DNA of 8,460 bases from Candidatus Pacearchaeota archaeon (GCA_014728565.1 WJLK01000075.1:1-8460), one strand, 5' to 3'. Shown: positions 1 to 6,323, counted from the first letter of the stretch. Numbers and translations are program-made. Notes: generated by a model from the sequence alone, not told the origin.

Positions 1-235
1 TATCAGAGCTATACTTTTCTGGATTTTTAACTCTTGCTGCTAAATCATATGGTGAAAAAATTCCCTGCCTTGCATTTTCCTCCTGAATTCTTCTACGAGA
101 ACTTGCTGTTATCTGATTTTTTGTATCATCTGAATCAAGAACATCTTCTTCTGCATCAATAGTATCTATTCCATTTAAACAATACCAGATAGCTCGATTA
201 TTTCCATCTTCTAAATATAAATTAACATTAATCAT
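1..235 (-). CDS. Partial hypothetical protein, 5' end only
   Basis: Reading the minus strand from the ATG at 235, the frame stays open for 78 codons to the window edge, so this is the N-terminal part of a longer gene. The product begins MINVNLYLEDGNNRAIWYCL and continues as a polar, acidic stretch (several Asp/Glu around residues 24-38) followed by an Arg-rich segment (SSRRRIQEENARQG). I recognise no family. No signal peptide or membrane helix is visible, so a soluble protein is likely. A weak A/T-rich box (256-264) lies about 25 bases before the ATG, matching the spacing seen at the other genes here, which supports this start. It is divergent from the gene at 408. It could instead be a chance open frame, but its codon use (AGA, GCA, GAA, ATT) resembles the neighbours. 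Confidence 0.55.
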   Translation of the reverse strand, partial: MINVNLYLEDGNNRAIWYCLNGIDTIDAEEDVLDSDDTKNQITASSRRRIQEENARQGIFSPYDLAARVKNPEKYSSD

Positions 236-255
236 GTAGAAAAAAAATTCTAAAA

Positions 256-264
256 TATGTTAAA
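256..264 (-). promoter_or_regulatory. Weak TATA-like box for the partial gene ending at 235
   Basis: On the minus strand this reads TTTAACATA, centred about 25 bases before the ATG at 235. The match to the archaeal TATA consensus is poor; position is the main support. Confidence 0.3.
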
Positions 265-378
265 CATCATTAACAACTTAAGACTTTTTTGAAGATATCT
301 AGGGAGGTCATGGATGGATATAATAATTGGAAACATCATCAAAAAATTAAATTTAAAATACATTTATTTATACATAAT

Positions 379-387
379 CTTAAATAA
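379..387 (+). promoter_or_regulatory. Probable TATA box for the 176-residue gene
   Basis: The sequence CTTAAATAA is centred about 25 bases before the ATG at 408, the distance expected for a leaderless archaeal transcript. The surrounding 350-390 stretch is almost pure A/T (another TTTAAAATA at 352-360), so the exact element is uncertain. The only GGAGG-like tract (303-307) is too far from 408 to act as its ribosome binding site. Confidence 0.4.
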
Positions 388-407
388 TAATTCTCAATCA
401 GCTTCTT

Positions 408-938
408 ATGAGAGAATATTTCAGGGTTAACAGATGGGCTTTGAGAACAACTCCTGAGGTTGCAAATCCAATAACTTCGGTTGAGCAAGGAAAACTTTTA
501 ATTTTTCCTTTTAAGGTTATTTCAACAACTGATGATCCTGTAAAAAAATCCAGAACTAAATACAGAATAAGAACTCCAAGAGGAATTGAAATTTATTTAG
601 CTCCAAGACTAAGTGATTTGACTCCTGCTGGTGAGATAAGAATTTTTACTACTATTCCTGATGATAATGCTTCTGCTTATCTTCAGAGCATTCCTCTTGA
701 TAGGCAGTTTAACTGGTTTGATGAAAATAATAATTGTGATCATCTATTAAGGTGTTTTTGGTATGATAATTATGATAGTGGAAGAATATTCCAGAGACTT
801 TTAGAGGGCAGGAGTGTTAGTAAGAGGAATAATTTAGGGGATTTTGAATGTTATAAACCTTTTCCAAAAAGTCAGAGGGAAAACCCTAAAGGAAGATATC
901 CTTTTAATGCTCATCCTTTTGAACATCTTCTAGAGTAG
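408..938 (+). CDS. Hypothetical protein, 176 residues
   Basis: I do not recognise the family. The protein is soluble-looking, with no signal peptide or membrane helix. The N-terminal half (about 25-100) alternates hydrophobic and charged residues in a pattern suggesting beta strands (KLLIFPFKVIS, GIEIYLAPRLSD, GEIRIFTTIP). The C-terminal half is aromatic- and Asn-rich with two cysteines (DHLLRCFWYD and DFECYKPF) and ends in a Pro/Phe/His-containing tail. The ATG at 408 is the only Met in the protein, and an A/T-rich box lies at leaderless distance before it. The gene stands alone on the plus strand, divergent from the partial gene at the left edge. Its TAG stop overlaps the last codons of the convergent cardiolipin synthase gene by 9 bases. 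Codon use resembles the neighbours, which supports a real gene; function is unknown. Confidence 0.7.
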   Translation: MREYFRVNRWALRTTPEVANPITSVEQGKLLIFPFKVISTTDDPVKKSRTKYRIRTPRGIEIYLAPRLSDLTPAGEIRIFTTIPDDNASAYLQSIPLDRQFNWFDENNNCDHLLRCFWYDNYDSGRIFQRLLEGRSVSKRNNLGDFECYKPFPKSQRENPKGRYPFNAHPFEHLLE

Positions 939-2378
939 AGGAGCAAGCAACCTGGCAACAGAATTCCTGAATTTTTTAAGAGGATTGATTTTCCTGTAAT
1001 CATTAAGAGTGAATTCTTTTGAGTCTTCAATATCTTTTAGAAGATCTCTTTCAAGTTGTTTTGAAATCTTTCTGTCATAAATCAGTGTATTAATCTCATG
1101 ATTTAATTTAAGGCTTCTTACATCCATATTAGCTGTTCCAATTGAGCATATCTCAGTGTCAATATTTATGGTTTTAGAATGCATAAATCCTTTTTTATAA
1201 TGGTAGATTTTGACTCCTGCATTTAGAAGTTCCTCAAAGTAAGTAAAAGCTGCCCAGTAAGGAATTTTTTTATCAGGAATTCCTGTTATAAGCAATCTAA
1301 CATCAAGACCACTTAGTGCTGCAGTTATCAATGATGTATAAATGCTCTCATTAGGAACAAAATAAGGAGATTGTATGTAGACTTTTTTTTCAGCGGTGTT
1401 TATTAACTGAAAGTACAACTGTTCAATGGAACTCCATCCAGTTTCAACTCTTGAACTTGTTATCTGAATTGGAACAAAAGATTTTATTTCCATTCTTGGA
1501 TAATACTCTCTCTTAAACAGACTCTCCCTGGTTGCTGCTTTCCATGCATATCCAAAGATTGTCTGGAGTACCTTTGCAGAACTTCCTTTTATCCTCAGAT
1601 GAGTGTCTCTCCAATATGGAAATTTTTTTGAGCCATCCAGATACTCCCTTCCCATGTTCATTCCTCCATTATATCCTATTTTGCCATCAATAATAGCTAT
1701 CTTAGAATGGTCTCTGTAATTAAGAGTATGAAAAAAAGTATAGTCTCCAGGTCCTTTATAGGGATATATTTTTATCCCACTTCTTCTCATCTCTCTTAAA
1801 GATTTTCTGCTGATTAACATGCTTCCAAACCAGTCATACAGAATTCTTATTTCAACACCTTGTTTTGCTTTTTTAATTAAAAGCTCTTTAAATTTTTCAG
1901 TCAGTTCATCTGATCTCCAGATGAAGTACTGCATATGAATGAATCTTTTTGCATTTTTTATATCCTTAAATAGCATTGGAAATTTTTCTCTTCCATTCCG
2001 GAGTATCTTAACTCTGTTTCTCAGAGTAAGAATAGATTCTGAATTTCTGTAAAGAAGCTGGAAGAGTTTGTCCTTGTATTCCAGGTCTTTTCTTTTTTCT
2101 ATAAGTTCAATTGCCTTTTTTTGTTGTTTGAATAACCCTGATAAAATTCTCTTCATTGAACCAACAAAATGTTTCTCGTTTATTTTTTGTTTTTTAGAAG
2201 TTCTCAGACTTTTTCTTCCAATCAGTACATAGAGAACAAAACCAAGAACAGGGAAAACTGCAATTAAAAAAATCCAGGCAAAAGTAGAGGGGGTCTCTTT
2301 GTTCCTTGTAACCACATATACAATAGCTATGAAAAGATAGACATAGTAGGCAATAACCAAAAGAGTTGAAGTTTCCAT
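930..2378 (-). CDS. Cardiolipin synthase-like phospholipase D family protein
   Basis: Phospholipase D superfamily protein of 482 residues, the usual length of bacterial-type cardiolipin synthases, which join two phospholipids (or a phospholipid and an alcohol) at the membrane. Two N-terminal helices (about 4-23 and 33-53, the PLD-nuclease N-terminal segment) anchor it. Two HxKxxxxD catalytic motifs follow: H224/K226/D231, followed by GYNGGMNMG, and H400/K402/D407, followed by GTANMDVRS. QSPYFVPNESI at 336-346 is another characteristic block. Both active-site halves are intact. In an archaeon the substrate would be ether lipids such as archaetidylglycerol; a bacterial-type enzyme doing this is known from a methanogen, but the substrate here is inferred. 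The start is 14 bases after the trpS stop, so the two may be co-transcribed, although a TATA-like box at 2401-2410 could also drive it. The stop overlaps the convergent gene at 408-938. Confidence 0.92.
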   Translation of the reverse strand: METSTLLVIAYYVYLFIAIVYVVTRNKETPSTFAWIFLIAVFPVLGFVLYVLIGRKSLRTSKKQKINEKHFVGSMKRILSGLFKQQKKAIELIEKRKDLEYKDKLFQLLYRNSESILTLRNRVKILRNGREKFPMLFKDIKNAKRFIHMQYFIWRSDELTEKFKELLIKKAKQGVEIRILYDWFGSMLISRKSLREMRRSGIKIYPYKGPGDYTFFHTLNYRDHSKIAIIDGKIGYNGGMNMGREYLDGSKKFPYWRDTHLRIKGSSAKVLQTIFGYAWKAATRESLFKREYYPRMEIKSFVPIQITSSRVETGWSSIEQLYFQLINTAEKKVYIQSPYFVPNESIYTSLITAALSGLDVRLLITGIPDKKIPYWAAFTYFEELLNAGVKIYHYKKGFMHSKTINIDTEICSIGTANMDVRSLKLNHEINTLIYDRKISKQLERDLLKDIEDSKEFTLNDYRKINPLKKFRNSVARLLAPLL

Positions 2379-2392
2379 TTTAACATCTCTTT

Positions 2393-3517
2393 TTATTTTT
2401 TGTAAATAAAATCATTAATTTTTTTCTTGGCTTTTTCTCTTTTTTCCTGATGCTTTTTTAAAAATTCATTGATTTTATCAATAGTGTATTTTTTTAGCTC
2501 TCCTGTCAGCAGTTTTCCTGACTTATAATCTTTATAAATCTGCTCAAGTTTTTTATCATCTTCCTCCAAGAGCATTCTGAGATACTGGAAGCAAACATCA
2601 ATATCTGGATTGCCTCCTTTTTTTCTATGTTCTTCAAGTGTTGGCTGACCTCCTGAAAATGCATATTTGTTGATTTTGTTTTTGACTTCTTTTGGAGAGT
2701 CTGTTGTCAGAATAACATTTTTATCAGATGAGGAAGATGAGGTTTTGCCTTCAACTCCTGAAAGAGGGGGAAGAAACATACTATGGATAATCGAGGGTTT
2801 GTAATAACCGAGTTTAGGCATTATATCTCTTGTAAGTCTGAAATGAGGATCCTGATCAACTCCCAGAGGAATCAGACAGGGAATATTTTTTCCTTTTAAA
2901 ACAGAGGGTAAAAAAGCAGGTACTGCCTGCATTGAGGTGTAGAATATTGCCCCAATATTTGTTGAGTCATCTAATCCAAAACTTGCCTTTACCATATTAA
3001 AAGTTATTTTTTTAGCAACCTTGCATGCATGCTCATAAAATAAATCTGCATGTTTTGTATCAATTAGAAAATGAGTTTTTTTAGGATCAAAACCTAGTGC
3101 AATGACATCAAGTATGTTTTCATTTAATGCCTCTTGTGCTTTTTCAAAACTAAGTTCTTTTTTAAAAAGAAACTTCTCTTCATTTGGAAACTGAAACCAC
3201 ATCTCAACATCAAATTTATCCTGCAACCATTTGCACATTATCCATGGAAGCAGATGACCTAGATGAATTGGTCCAGATGGAGCTCTTCCAGTATAAAGAA
3301 AAAATTTGTTTCCTTTTTCATATTCATCAAGAAGCCATTTTAAATCTCTGTGAGAGAAAAAAACTTTTCTTCTTAACATAAAATGAATTTCTTTAGTGTG
3401 TTTCTGAATTCTTTCAAGAAGTTTATCTGAGATTTTCTCAACACCAAACTCTTTTACAAGTTTTTCATAATCAATATCTCCTTTTACCTCCCATGGAGTA
3501 ACAAGATGTTCTGCCAT
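2393..3517 (-). CDS. trpS: Tryptophanyl-tRNA synthetase, archaeal/eukaryotic type
   Basis: Class I aminoacyl-tRNA synthetase that activates tryptophan with ATP and charges tRNA-Trp in the cytoplasm. The 374 residues match the archaeal/eukaryotic type. The Rossmann core opens with GRAPSGPIHLGH (77-88), which contains the HIGH-type signature HLGH (85-88). Further family blocks are CLIPLGVDQDPHFRLTRD (214-231), closely resembling the human enzyme, the KMSKS-type loop GKTSSSSSD (257-265) and AFSGGQPTLEEHR (286-298). The C-terminal helical part carries DYKSGKLLTGELKK (330-343), also shared with eukaryotic enzymes. The KMSKS loop reads KTSSS, with Thr where Met is usual; the lysine is kept. The N-terminal about 70 residues form the usual archaeal extension. 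The ATG at 3517 is preceded at leaderless distance by a clear TATA box. The gene sits 30 bases after the NTP pyrophosphohydrolase and 14 bases before cardiolipin synthase. Confidence 0.95.
   Translation of the reverse strand: MAEHLVTPWEVKGDIDYEKLVKEFGVEKISDKLLERIQKHTKEIHFMLRRKVFFSHRDLKWLLDEYEKGNKFFLYTGRAPSGPIHLGHLLPWIMCKWLQDKFDVEMWFQFPNEEKFLFKKELSFEKAQEALNENILDVIALGFDPKKTHFLIDTKHADLFYEHACKVAKKITFNMVKASFGLDDSTNIGAIFYTSMQAVPAFLPSVLKGKNIPCLIPLGVDQDPHFRLTRDIMPKLGYYKPSIIHSMFLPPLSGVEGKTSSSSSDKNVILTTDSPKEVKNKINKYAFSGGQPTLEEHRKKGGNPDIDVCFQYLRMLLEEDDKKLEQIYKDYKSGKLLTGELKKYTIDKINEFLKKHQEKREKAKKKINDFIYKK
2401..2410 (-). promoter_or_regulatory. Possible internal TATA box for the cardiolipin synthase gene
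   Basis: On the minus strand this reads TTTATTTACA, centred about 27 bases before the ATG at 2378 and lying in the last codons of trpS. It fits leaderless spacing, but the trpS 3' end is A/T-rich anyway, so read-through from trpS is an equally good explanation. Confidence 0.35.
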
Positions 3518-3538
3518 AGATATTTTTGTTTTTCAATA

Positions 3539-3547
3539 TATATAAAT
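3539..3547 (-). promoter_or_regulatory. TATA box for trpS
   Basis: The minus strand reads TTTATATAT, a near-ideal archaeal TATA box centred 26 bases before the trpS ATG. It fills most of the 30-base gap after the upstream stop codon. No ribosome binding site is visible between box and ATG, so a leaderless mRNA is likely. Confidence 0.65.
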
Positions 3548-3865
3548 TTATTTGATGACTGTTTTTGTTTCATCCAGAATTATCTTATTTTTAAATCTGC
3601 CTCGTTTTTCTGCTTTTTCTTTTCTTAGGTTTTCTAATCTATCCTTATCAATGTTATATAAATCGCATAAAGCATAAATTACTTCGAGAATATCAGCAAG
3701 TTCTTCCTGAATTGAATCCTCTAAAAATTCATCAACCTCTTCCTGAAGTTTGGCTTTAAGTTTTTCAGAATATTCTTCATCTGATGCTATATGAGTTACT
3801 GGAATTAATCCTTTGTTTTTGATTATTTCAGGAATTTTATCTCTAATAAGCTTATCATATTTCAT
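3548..3865 (-). CDS. MazG-like house-cleaning NTP pyrophosphohydrolase
   Basis: Small (105 residues) all-alpha NTP pyrophosphohydrolase of the MazG/phosphoribosyl-ATP pyrophosphatase-like superfamily. These enzymes hydrolyse nucleoside triphosphates to monophosphate and pyrophosphate, often to clear non-canonical nucleotides. The N-terminal signature YDKLIRDKIPEII (3-15) is typical of this subfamily. The metal-binding helix pair is visible: E42-E43-x-x-E46 in QEEVDEF, then E55-x-x-D58 in EELADILE, with supporting acids E49, E54 and E61. The C-terminal KRGRFKNKIIL (87-97) matches the family's conserved basic/aromatic end. All the expected acidic ligands appear present, so it should be active; the nucleotide substrate cannot be told. 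It is first in the minus-strand group, followed after 30 bases by trpS, with its own TATA box upstream. There is no obvious pathway link to its neighbours. Confidence 0.85.
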   Translation of the reverse strand: MKYDKLIRDKIPEIIKNKGLIPVTHIASDEEYSEKLKAKLQEEVDEFLEDSIQEELADILEVIYALCDLYNIDKDRLENLRKEKAEKRGRFKNKIILDETKTVIK

Positions 3866-3887
3866 AATAATCTTAAATTATTCCTGA

Positions 3888-3896
3888 ATTTATATT
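3888..3896 (-). promoter_or_regulatory. TATA box for the NTP pyrophosphohydrolase gene
   Basis: The minus strand reads AAATATAAA, centred about 27 bases before the ATG at 3865, in the divergent intergenic region 3866-3994. Spacing and sequence fit an archaeal leaderless promoter. Confidence 0.6.
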
Positions 3897-3964
3897 TTTT
3901 GTGTTATTTGAAGTTAATTATAGGTCTGATTATTGTAAAATTAAGAGAATTTTCAAATAAAAAG

Positions 3965-3974
3965 CCTTTTATAA
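3965..3974 (+). promoter_or_regulatory. TATA box for the membrane-protein cassette
   Basis: CTTTTATAAA, preceded by an A-rich stretch (AATAAAAAG) that could serve as the TFB recognition element, is centred about 26 bases before the ATG at 3995. It is the only good promoter ahead of the first two cassette genes, so it probably drives both and may read into the third. Confidence 0.6.
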
Positions 3975-3994
3975 ACAGATTTTCTAGATAGTAT

Positions 3995-4408
3995 ATGAAG
4001 AAAAGAGGCAGAAAGAAAAAAACAGGTAAAAAAAAGAATGATAAAAAGAGATTTGATGAAAAAGAAATTAAAAGAATAATCTCATCTGTTATATTTGGAT
4101 TAGTGATGGTTTTTATAATCTGGCTTTTATTTGCCTATCCTTATTTTATTAAAATCAGGTTTTTCAGATTTCTTATTTTTAGTTTAACAATAATGCTTCC
4201 ATTGATATTTAAATCAGTGCTAGGAGTTCTTGGAGTACCTGTTCCAAGAATTCTCTTTTATATAATAAGTTTTGTTGTTTATTCATGTTTATTTTATCTT
4301 ATTTTAAAGGGATATGAAAAGCAAAAATACAGGAAGATTTATTTATCTATGATAATTATACTGGTTATAATCTTTGTAGGAGGTTCGGTTATTTTCCTTA
4401 GTATGTAA
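3995..4408 (+). CDS. Small membrane protein with a highly basic N-terminus
   Basis: No family recognised. The 137-residue protein opens with an extremely basic segment: 16 of the first 27 residues are Lys or Arg. About four hydrophobic segments follow (roughly 28-50, 56-78, 84-105 and 114-136). By the positive-inside rule the basic N-terminus lies in the cytoplasm, where it could contact nucleic acid, anionic lipid headgroups or an acidic partner; that is inference. The loop between helices 2 and 3 holds GVLGVPVPR. The protein ends almost immediately after its last helix. A TATA box at leaderless distance supports the start. It is first in a three-gene plus-strand cassette, and its TAA lies one base before the start codon of the metal-binding repeat protein. 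Such tight packing suggests co-expression and perhaps a shared complex. Confidence 0.75.
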   Translation: MKKRGRKKKTGKKKNDKKRFDEKEIKRIISSVIFGLVMVFIIWLLFAYPYFIKIRFFRFLIFSLTIMLPLIFKSVLGVLGVPVPRILFYIISFVVYSCLFYLILKGYEKQKYRKIYLSMIIILVIIFVGGSVIFLSM

Positions 4409-4409
4409 A

Positions 4410-6323
4410 ATGAGAAGAGGTTTTTTACTTGTCATATTATTATTGATTTTTCTAAGTCCTGTTTATGGGCAGGACTGCATGACTGTTGATGAAGTTGAGG
4501 CAGAGACATCAATGTGTTTGTATATCTATGACGGAGATGTATTTCATAAAGGAGATTATAACAGGCCTCATAGAGGGCATGATTGCGGAACTGATGTTAC
4601 TTCAGAAATGCCCAGTAGTCACACCAGTGATCCTGATACTTATTTATGGCCTTATCTTCATTCTGAACTTTGCGAAGAGGGTGAAGGTGAGAATCCTTAT
4701 TGTGAATTTCCAATACCTGAATTTTGTGATGGAAAGGATAATGATTGCGATGGAGATGTTGATGAGGATTTAACTCTTGAAACTTATTGCGGAGTTGGAG
4801 CATGTTCAGATAACACGGGTGTTCAGACTTGTGTTAATGGTGAGTGGGTTGGTGATACTTGTGATCCTTATGAGGGAGCTACTGATGAAAAATGTGATGG
4901 TAAAATTGACGATGATTGCGATGGAGCTGTTGATGAAGGCTGTAATTGTATAAATAATGAAACTAAGGATTGTGGAAGCAACATAGGAGAGTGTAAAAAA
5001 GGAACTCAGACATGCATTAATGGTCAGTGGAGTGAATGTGAAAATGTCATACCACCTATTCATGAGATATGTGATGCAAAGGATAATGATTGCGATGGTT
5101 TGATTGATGAAAACCTCACTCGTCCAACAACATGCGGAGTAGGAGTTTGTTCAGGAAATACTGGTTTTGAAACCTGTACTTATGGTGTCTGGGGAGACAA
5201 CACCTGTTATCCTTATGAAGGTGCTAGTGAAGAATTGTGCAATGGCATTAATGATGACTGTGATGGAAGTATAGACGAAGGGTGTGCTTGTCTTGAAGGA
5301 GAAACTCAGATATGTGGAGTTGATATTGAACCTTGCACTAAAGGAATTCAGTATTGTGGTATTGATGGAAAATGGGGAGAGTGCACAGGAGGAATACAGC
5401 CAACTGATGAGGAATGCAACCAGATTGATGATGATTGTGACGGTAATGTTGATGAAGGTCTTAAGGATTGTTCAACATCTGGAGACTGCATTCCAAACTG
5501 GAATTGCACTGAGTGGGGACCTTGTATAAATAATAAGAAATCAAGATTATGCACTGATTTAAATAAATGCAAATCAACATCCAGACCATCTGAGATCCAG
5601 AGATGCTTCATATTTGAAATTGAAGAACCTGAAAATAAAACCAGTGGAGAAAGTGATTCAGAAAGCAGTTCAGAAACTCAAAGCAAAAACAAGACATCTT
5701 ATCCAAGAGAAAGATCTGATAGATATGATGATGAGTATCCAGATCAGAGGAGTGCAACTGAGATGAGCAAGTCAGGAAGTAGTACAACATGGATGATAGT
5801 AATTGCTATTATTGTATTAGCTTTAATAATAGCAGGTGTCTTTATATTAAAATTCAAAAAAAAGAAAGTTATAGAAAGTTTAGATAAGATAAAAAAAGGA
5901 GTGAAAATTGATTATGAAAGTGAGTTCTGGTTTAGTGAATCTAAGAATAAAATACTCAGTAAAATAGGAATAGGATTTCCTATTAACTGGAAGGGGTGGT
6001 TAGCATGGATTGTTTTTATCTTGCTGGTTTTAAGCTTAGTAATTTATTTTATAATTCTCTATGCTTCAGCAGACAACATAGTGATATTTACTGTATCTCT
6101 AGGAATAATATGTCTATTATTTTTTCTTTTATCCAAGAATACAACAAAAGGTTCATTAAAAACACAACCCAAGGTTAGTGAGAATATAACAAAAAAACAA
6201 TTAAAAATAAACCCTAAGGTTCATAAAAAAAAGTCAAGATTTCTATCAAGAATAAGACCAAAGTTTCATAATCGTTCTAATTACAGAAAATTTAAATACA
6301 CAATTTTGTTAAATATTCTATGA
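4410..6323 (+). CDS. Surface protein with five MopE-type metal-binding motifs, a TSP1-like module and three membrane helices
   Basis: The 637-residue protein has a signal peptide (1-20, cleavage probably after VYG). A His/Cys-containing N-terminal module (22-100) follows, then five C-x6/7-C-D-G motifs starting at C106, C162, C221, C277 and C336. Each holds a DxDxDGxxDE-type loop (for example D110, D112, D114, D118) as in the 'putative metal-binding' MopE family, likely binding calcium or another divalent cation. A cysteine-rich thrombospondin-1-like module (360-399, WNCTEWGPC) and a Ser/Glu-rich stalk (405-456, with NKT sequons) lead to a membrane helix (461-480) ending in KFKKKK. Two more helices (about 528-550 and 554-575) and a very basic cytoplasmic tail (576-637) complete it. 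No ribosome binding site or TATA is seen at the right distance; the start is one base after the previous stop, suggesting coupling. The stop overlaps the next start as ATGA. Partner and ligand are unknown. Confidence 0.88.
   Translation: MRRGFLLVILLLIFLSPVYGQDCMTVDEVEAETSMCLYIYDGDVFHKGDYNRPHRGHDCGTDVTSEMPSSHTSDPDTYLWPYLHSELCEEGEGENPYCEFPIPEFCDGKDNDCDGDVDEDLTLETYCGVGACSDNTGVQTCVNGEWVGDTCDPYEGATDEKCDGKIDDDCDGAVDEGCNCINNETKDCGSNIGECKKGTQTCINGQWSECENVIPPIHEICDAKDNDCDGLIDENLTRPTTCGVGVCSGNTGFETCTYGVWGDNTCYPYEGASEELCNGINDDCDGSIDEGCACLEGETQICGVDIEPCTKGIQYCGIDGKWGECTGGIQPTDEECNQIDDDCDGNVDEGLKDCSTSGDCIPNWNCTEWGPCINNKKSRLCTDLNKCKSTSRPSEIQRCFIFEIEEPENKTSGESDSESSSETQSKNKTSYPRERSDRYDDEYPDQRSATEMSKSGSSTTWMIVIAIIVLALIIAGVFILKFKKKKVIESLDKIKKGVKIDYESEFWFSESKNKILSKIGIGFPINWKGWLAWIVFILLVLSLVIYFIILYASADNIVIFTVSLGIICLLFFLLSKNTTKGSLKTQPKVSENITKKQLKINPKVHKKKSRFLSRIRPKFHNRSNYRKFKYTILLNIL
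4725..5069 (+). repeat. Coding super-repeat, copy 1 (115 residues)
   Basis: This encodes residues 106-220 of the metal-binding surface protein: motif 1, an A-type spacer (CGVGAC...NTG...TC), motif 2, and a B-type spacer (GTQTCINGQWSEC). It opens with TGTGATGGAAAGGATAATGA; over the first 29 bases I count one mismatch against copy 2, pointing to fairly recent duplication or conversion. Confidence 0.85.
5070..5414 (+). repeat. Coding super-repeat, copy 2 (115 residues)
   Basis: This encodes residues 221-335: motif 3, A-type spacer (CGVGVC...NTG...TC), motif 4, B-type spacer (GIQYCGIDGKWGEC). Length is exactly 345 bases, as in copy 1, although motif 4 lacks one residue present in motif 2 and the following B spacer has one extra. 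A third, partial copy (motif 5 only) starts at 5415 and runs to about 5459. Confidence 0.85.
6291..6299 (+). promoter_or_regulatory. TATA box inside the upstream coding sequence
   Basis: TTTAAATAC, preceded by CAGAAAA as a possible TFB element, is centred 26 bases before the ATG at 6320. It lies wholly inside the metal-binding protein gene, encoding its F628-K629-Y630. This suggests the receptor-like gene has its own leaderless promoter in addition to read-through. Confidence 0.6.

Noticed and set aside
3184..3381. 65-codon plus-strand frame antisense to trpS
   Set aside because: It lies wholly within the conserved catalytic core of tryptophanyl-tRNA synthetase and shows no independent coding signal.
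3866..3994. Possible tRNA or structured RNA in the divergent intergenic region next to trpS
   Set aside because: No cloverleaf, T-loop GTTCRA pattern or strong hairpin is visible; the stretch is explained by two divergent A/T-rich promoters.
4377..4385. AGGAGG tract as ribosome binding site for the metal-binding repeat protein
   Set aside because: It lies about 25 bases before the ATG at 4410, too far for Shine-Dalgarno pairing; it is inside the upstream coding sequence and coupling is a better explanation.
4473..5610. Cytochrome c or heme-binding interpretation of the Cys-rich surface protein
   Set aside because: No CxxCH motif is present; the cysteines sit in C-x6/7-C DxDxDG motifs and a TSP1-like module instead.
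4597..5611. Several open frames on both strands across the repeat region (for example 4806-5063 and 5348-5611 on the minus strand)
   Set aside because: They are out-of-frame shadows of the long metal-binding repeat protein, created by its GAT/TGT-rich repeated codons; their translations lack domain features and promoter spacing.
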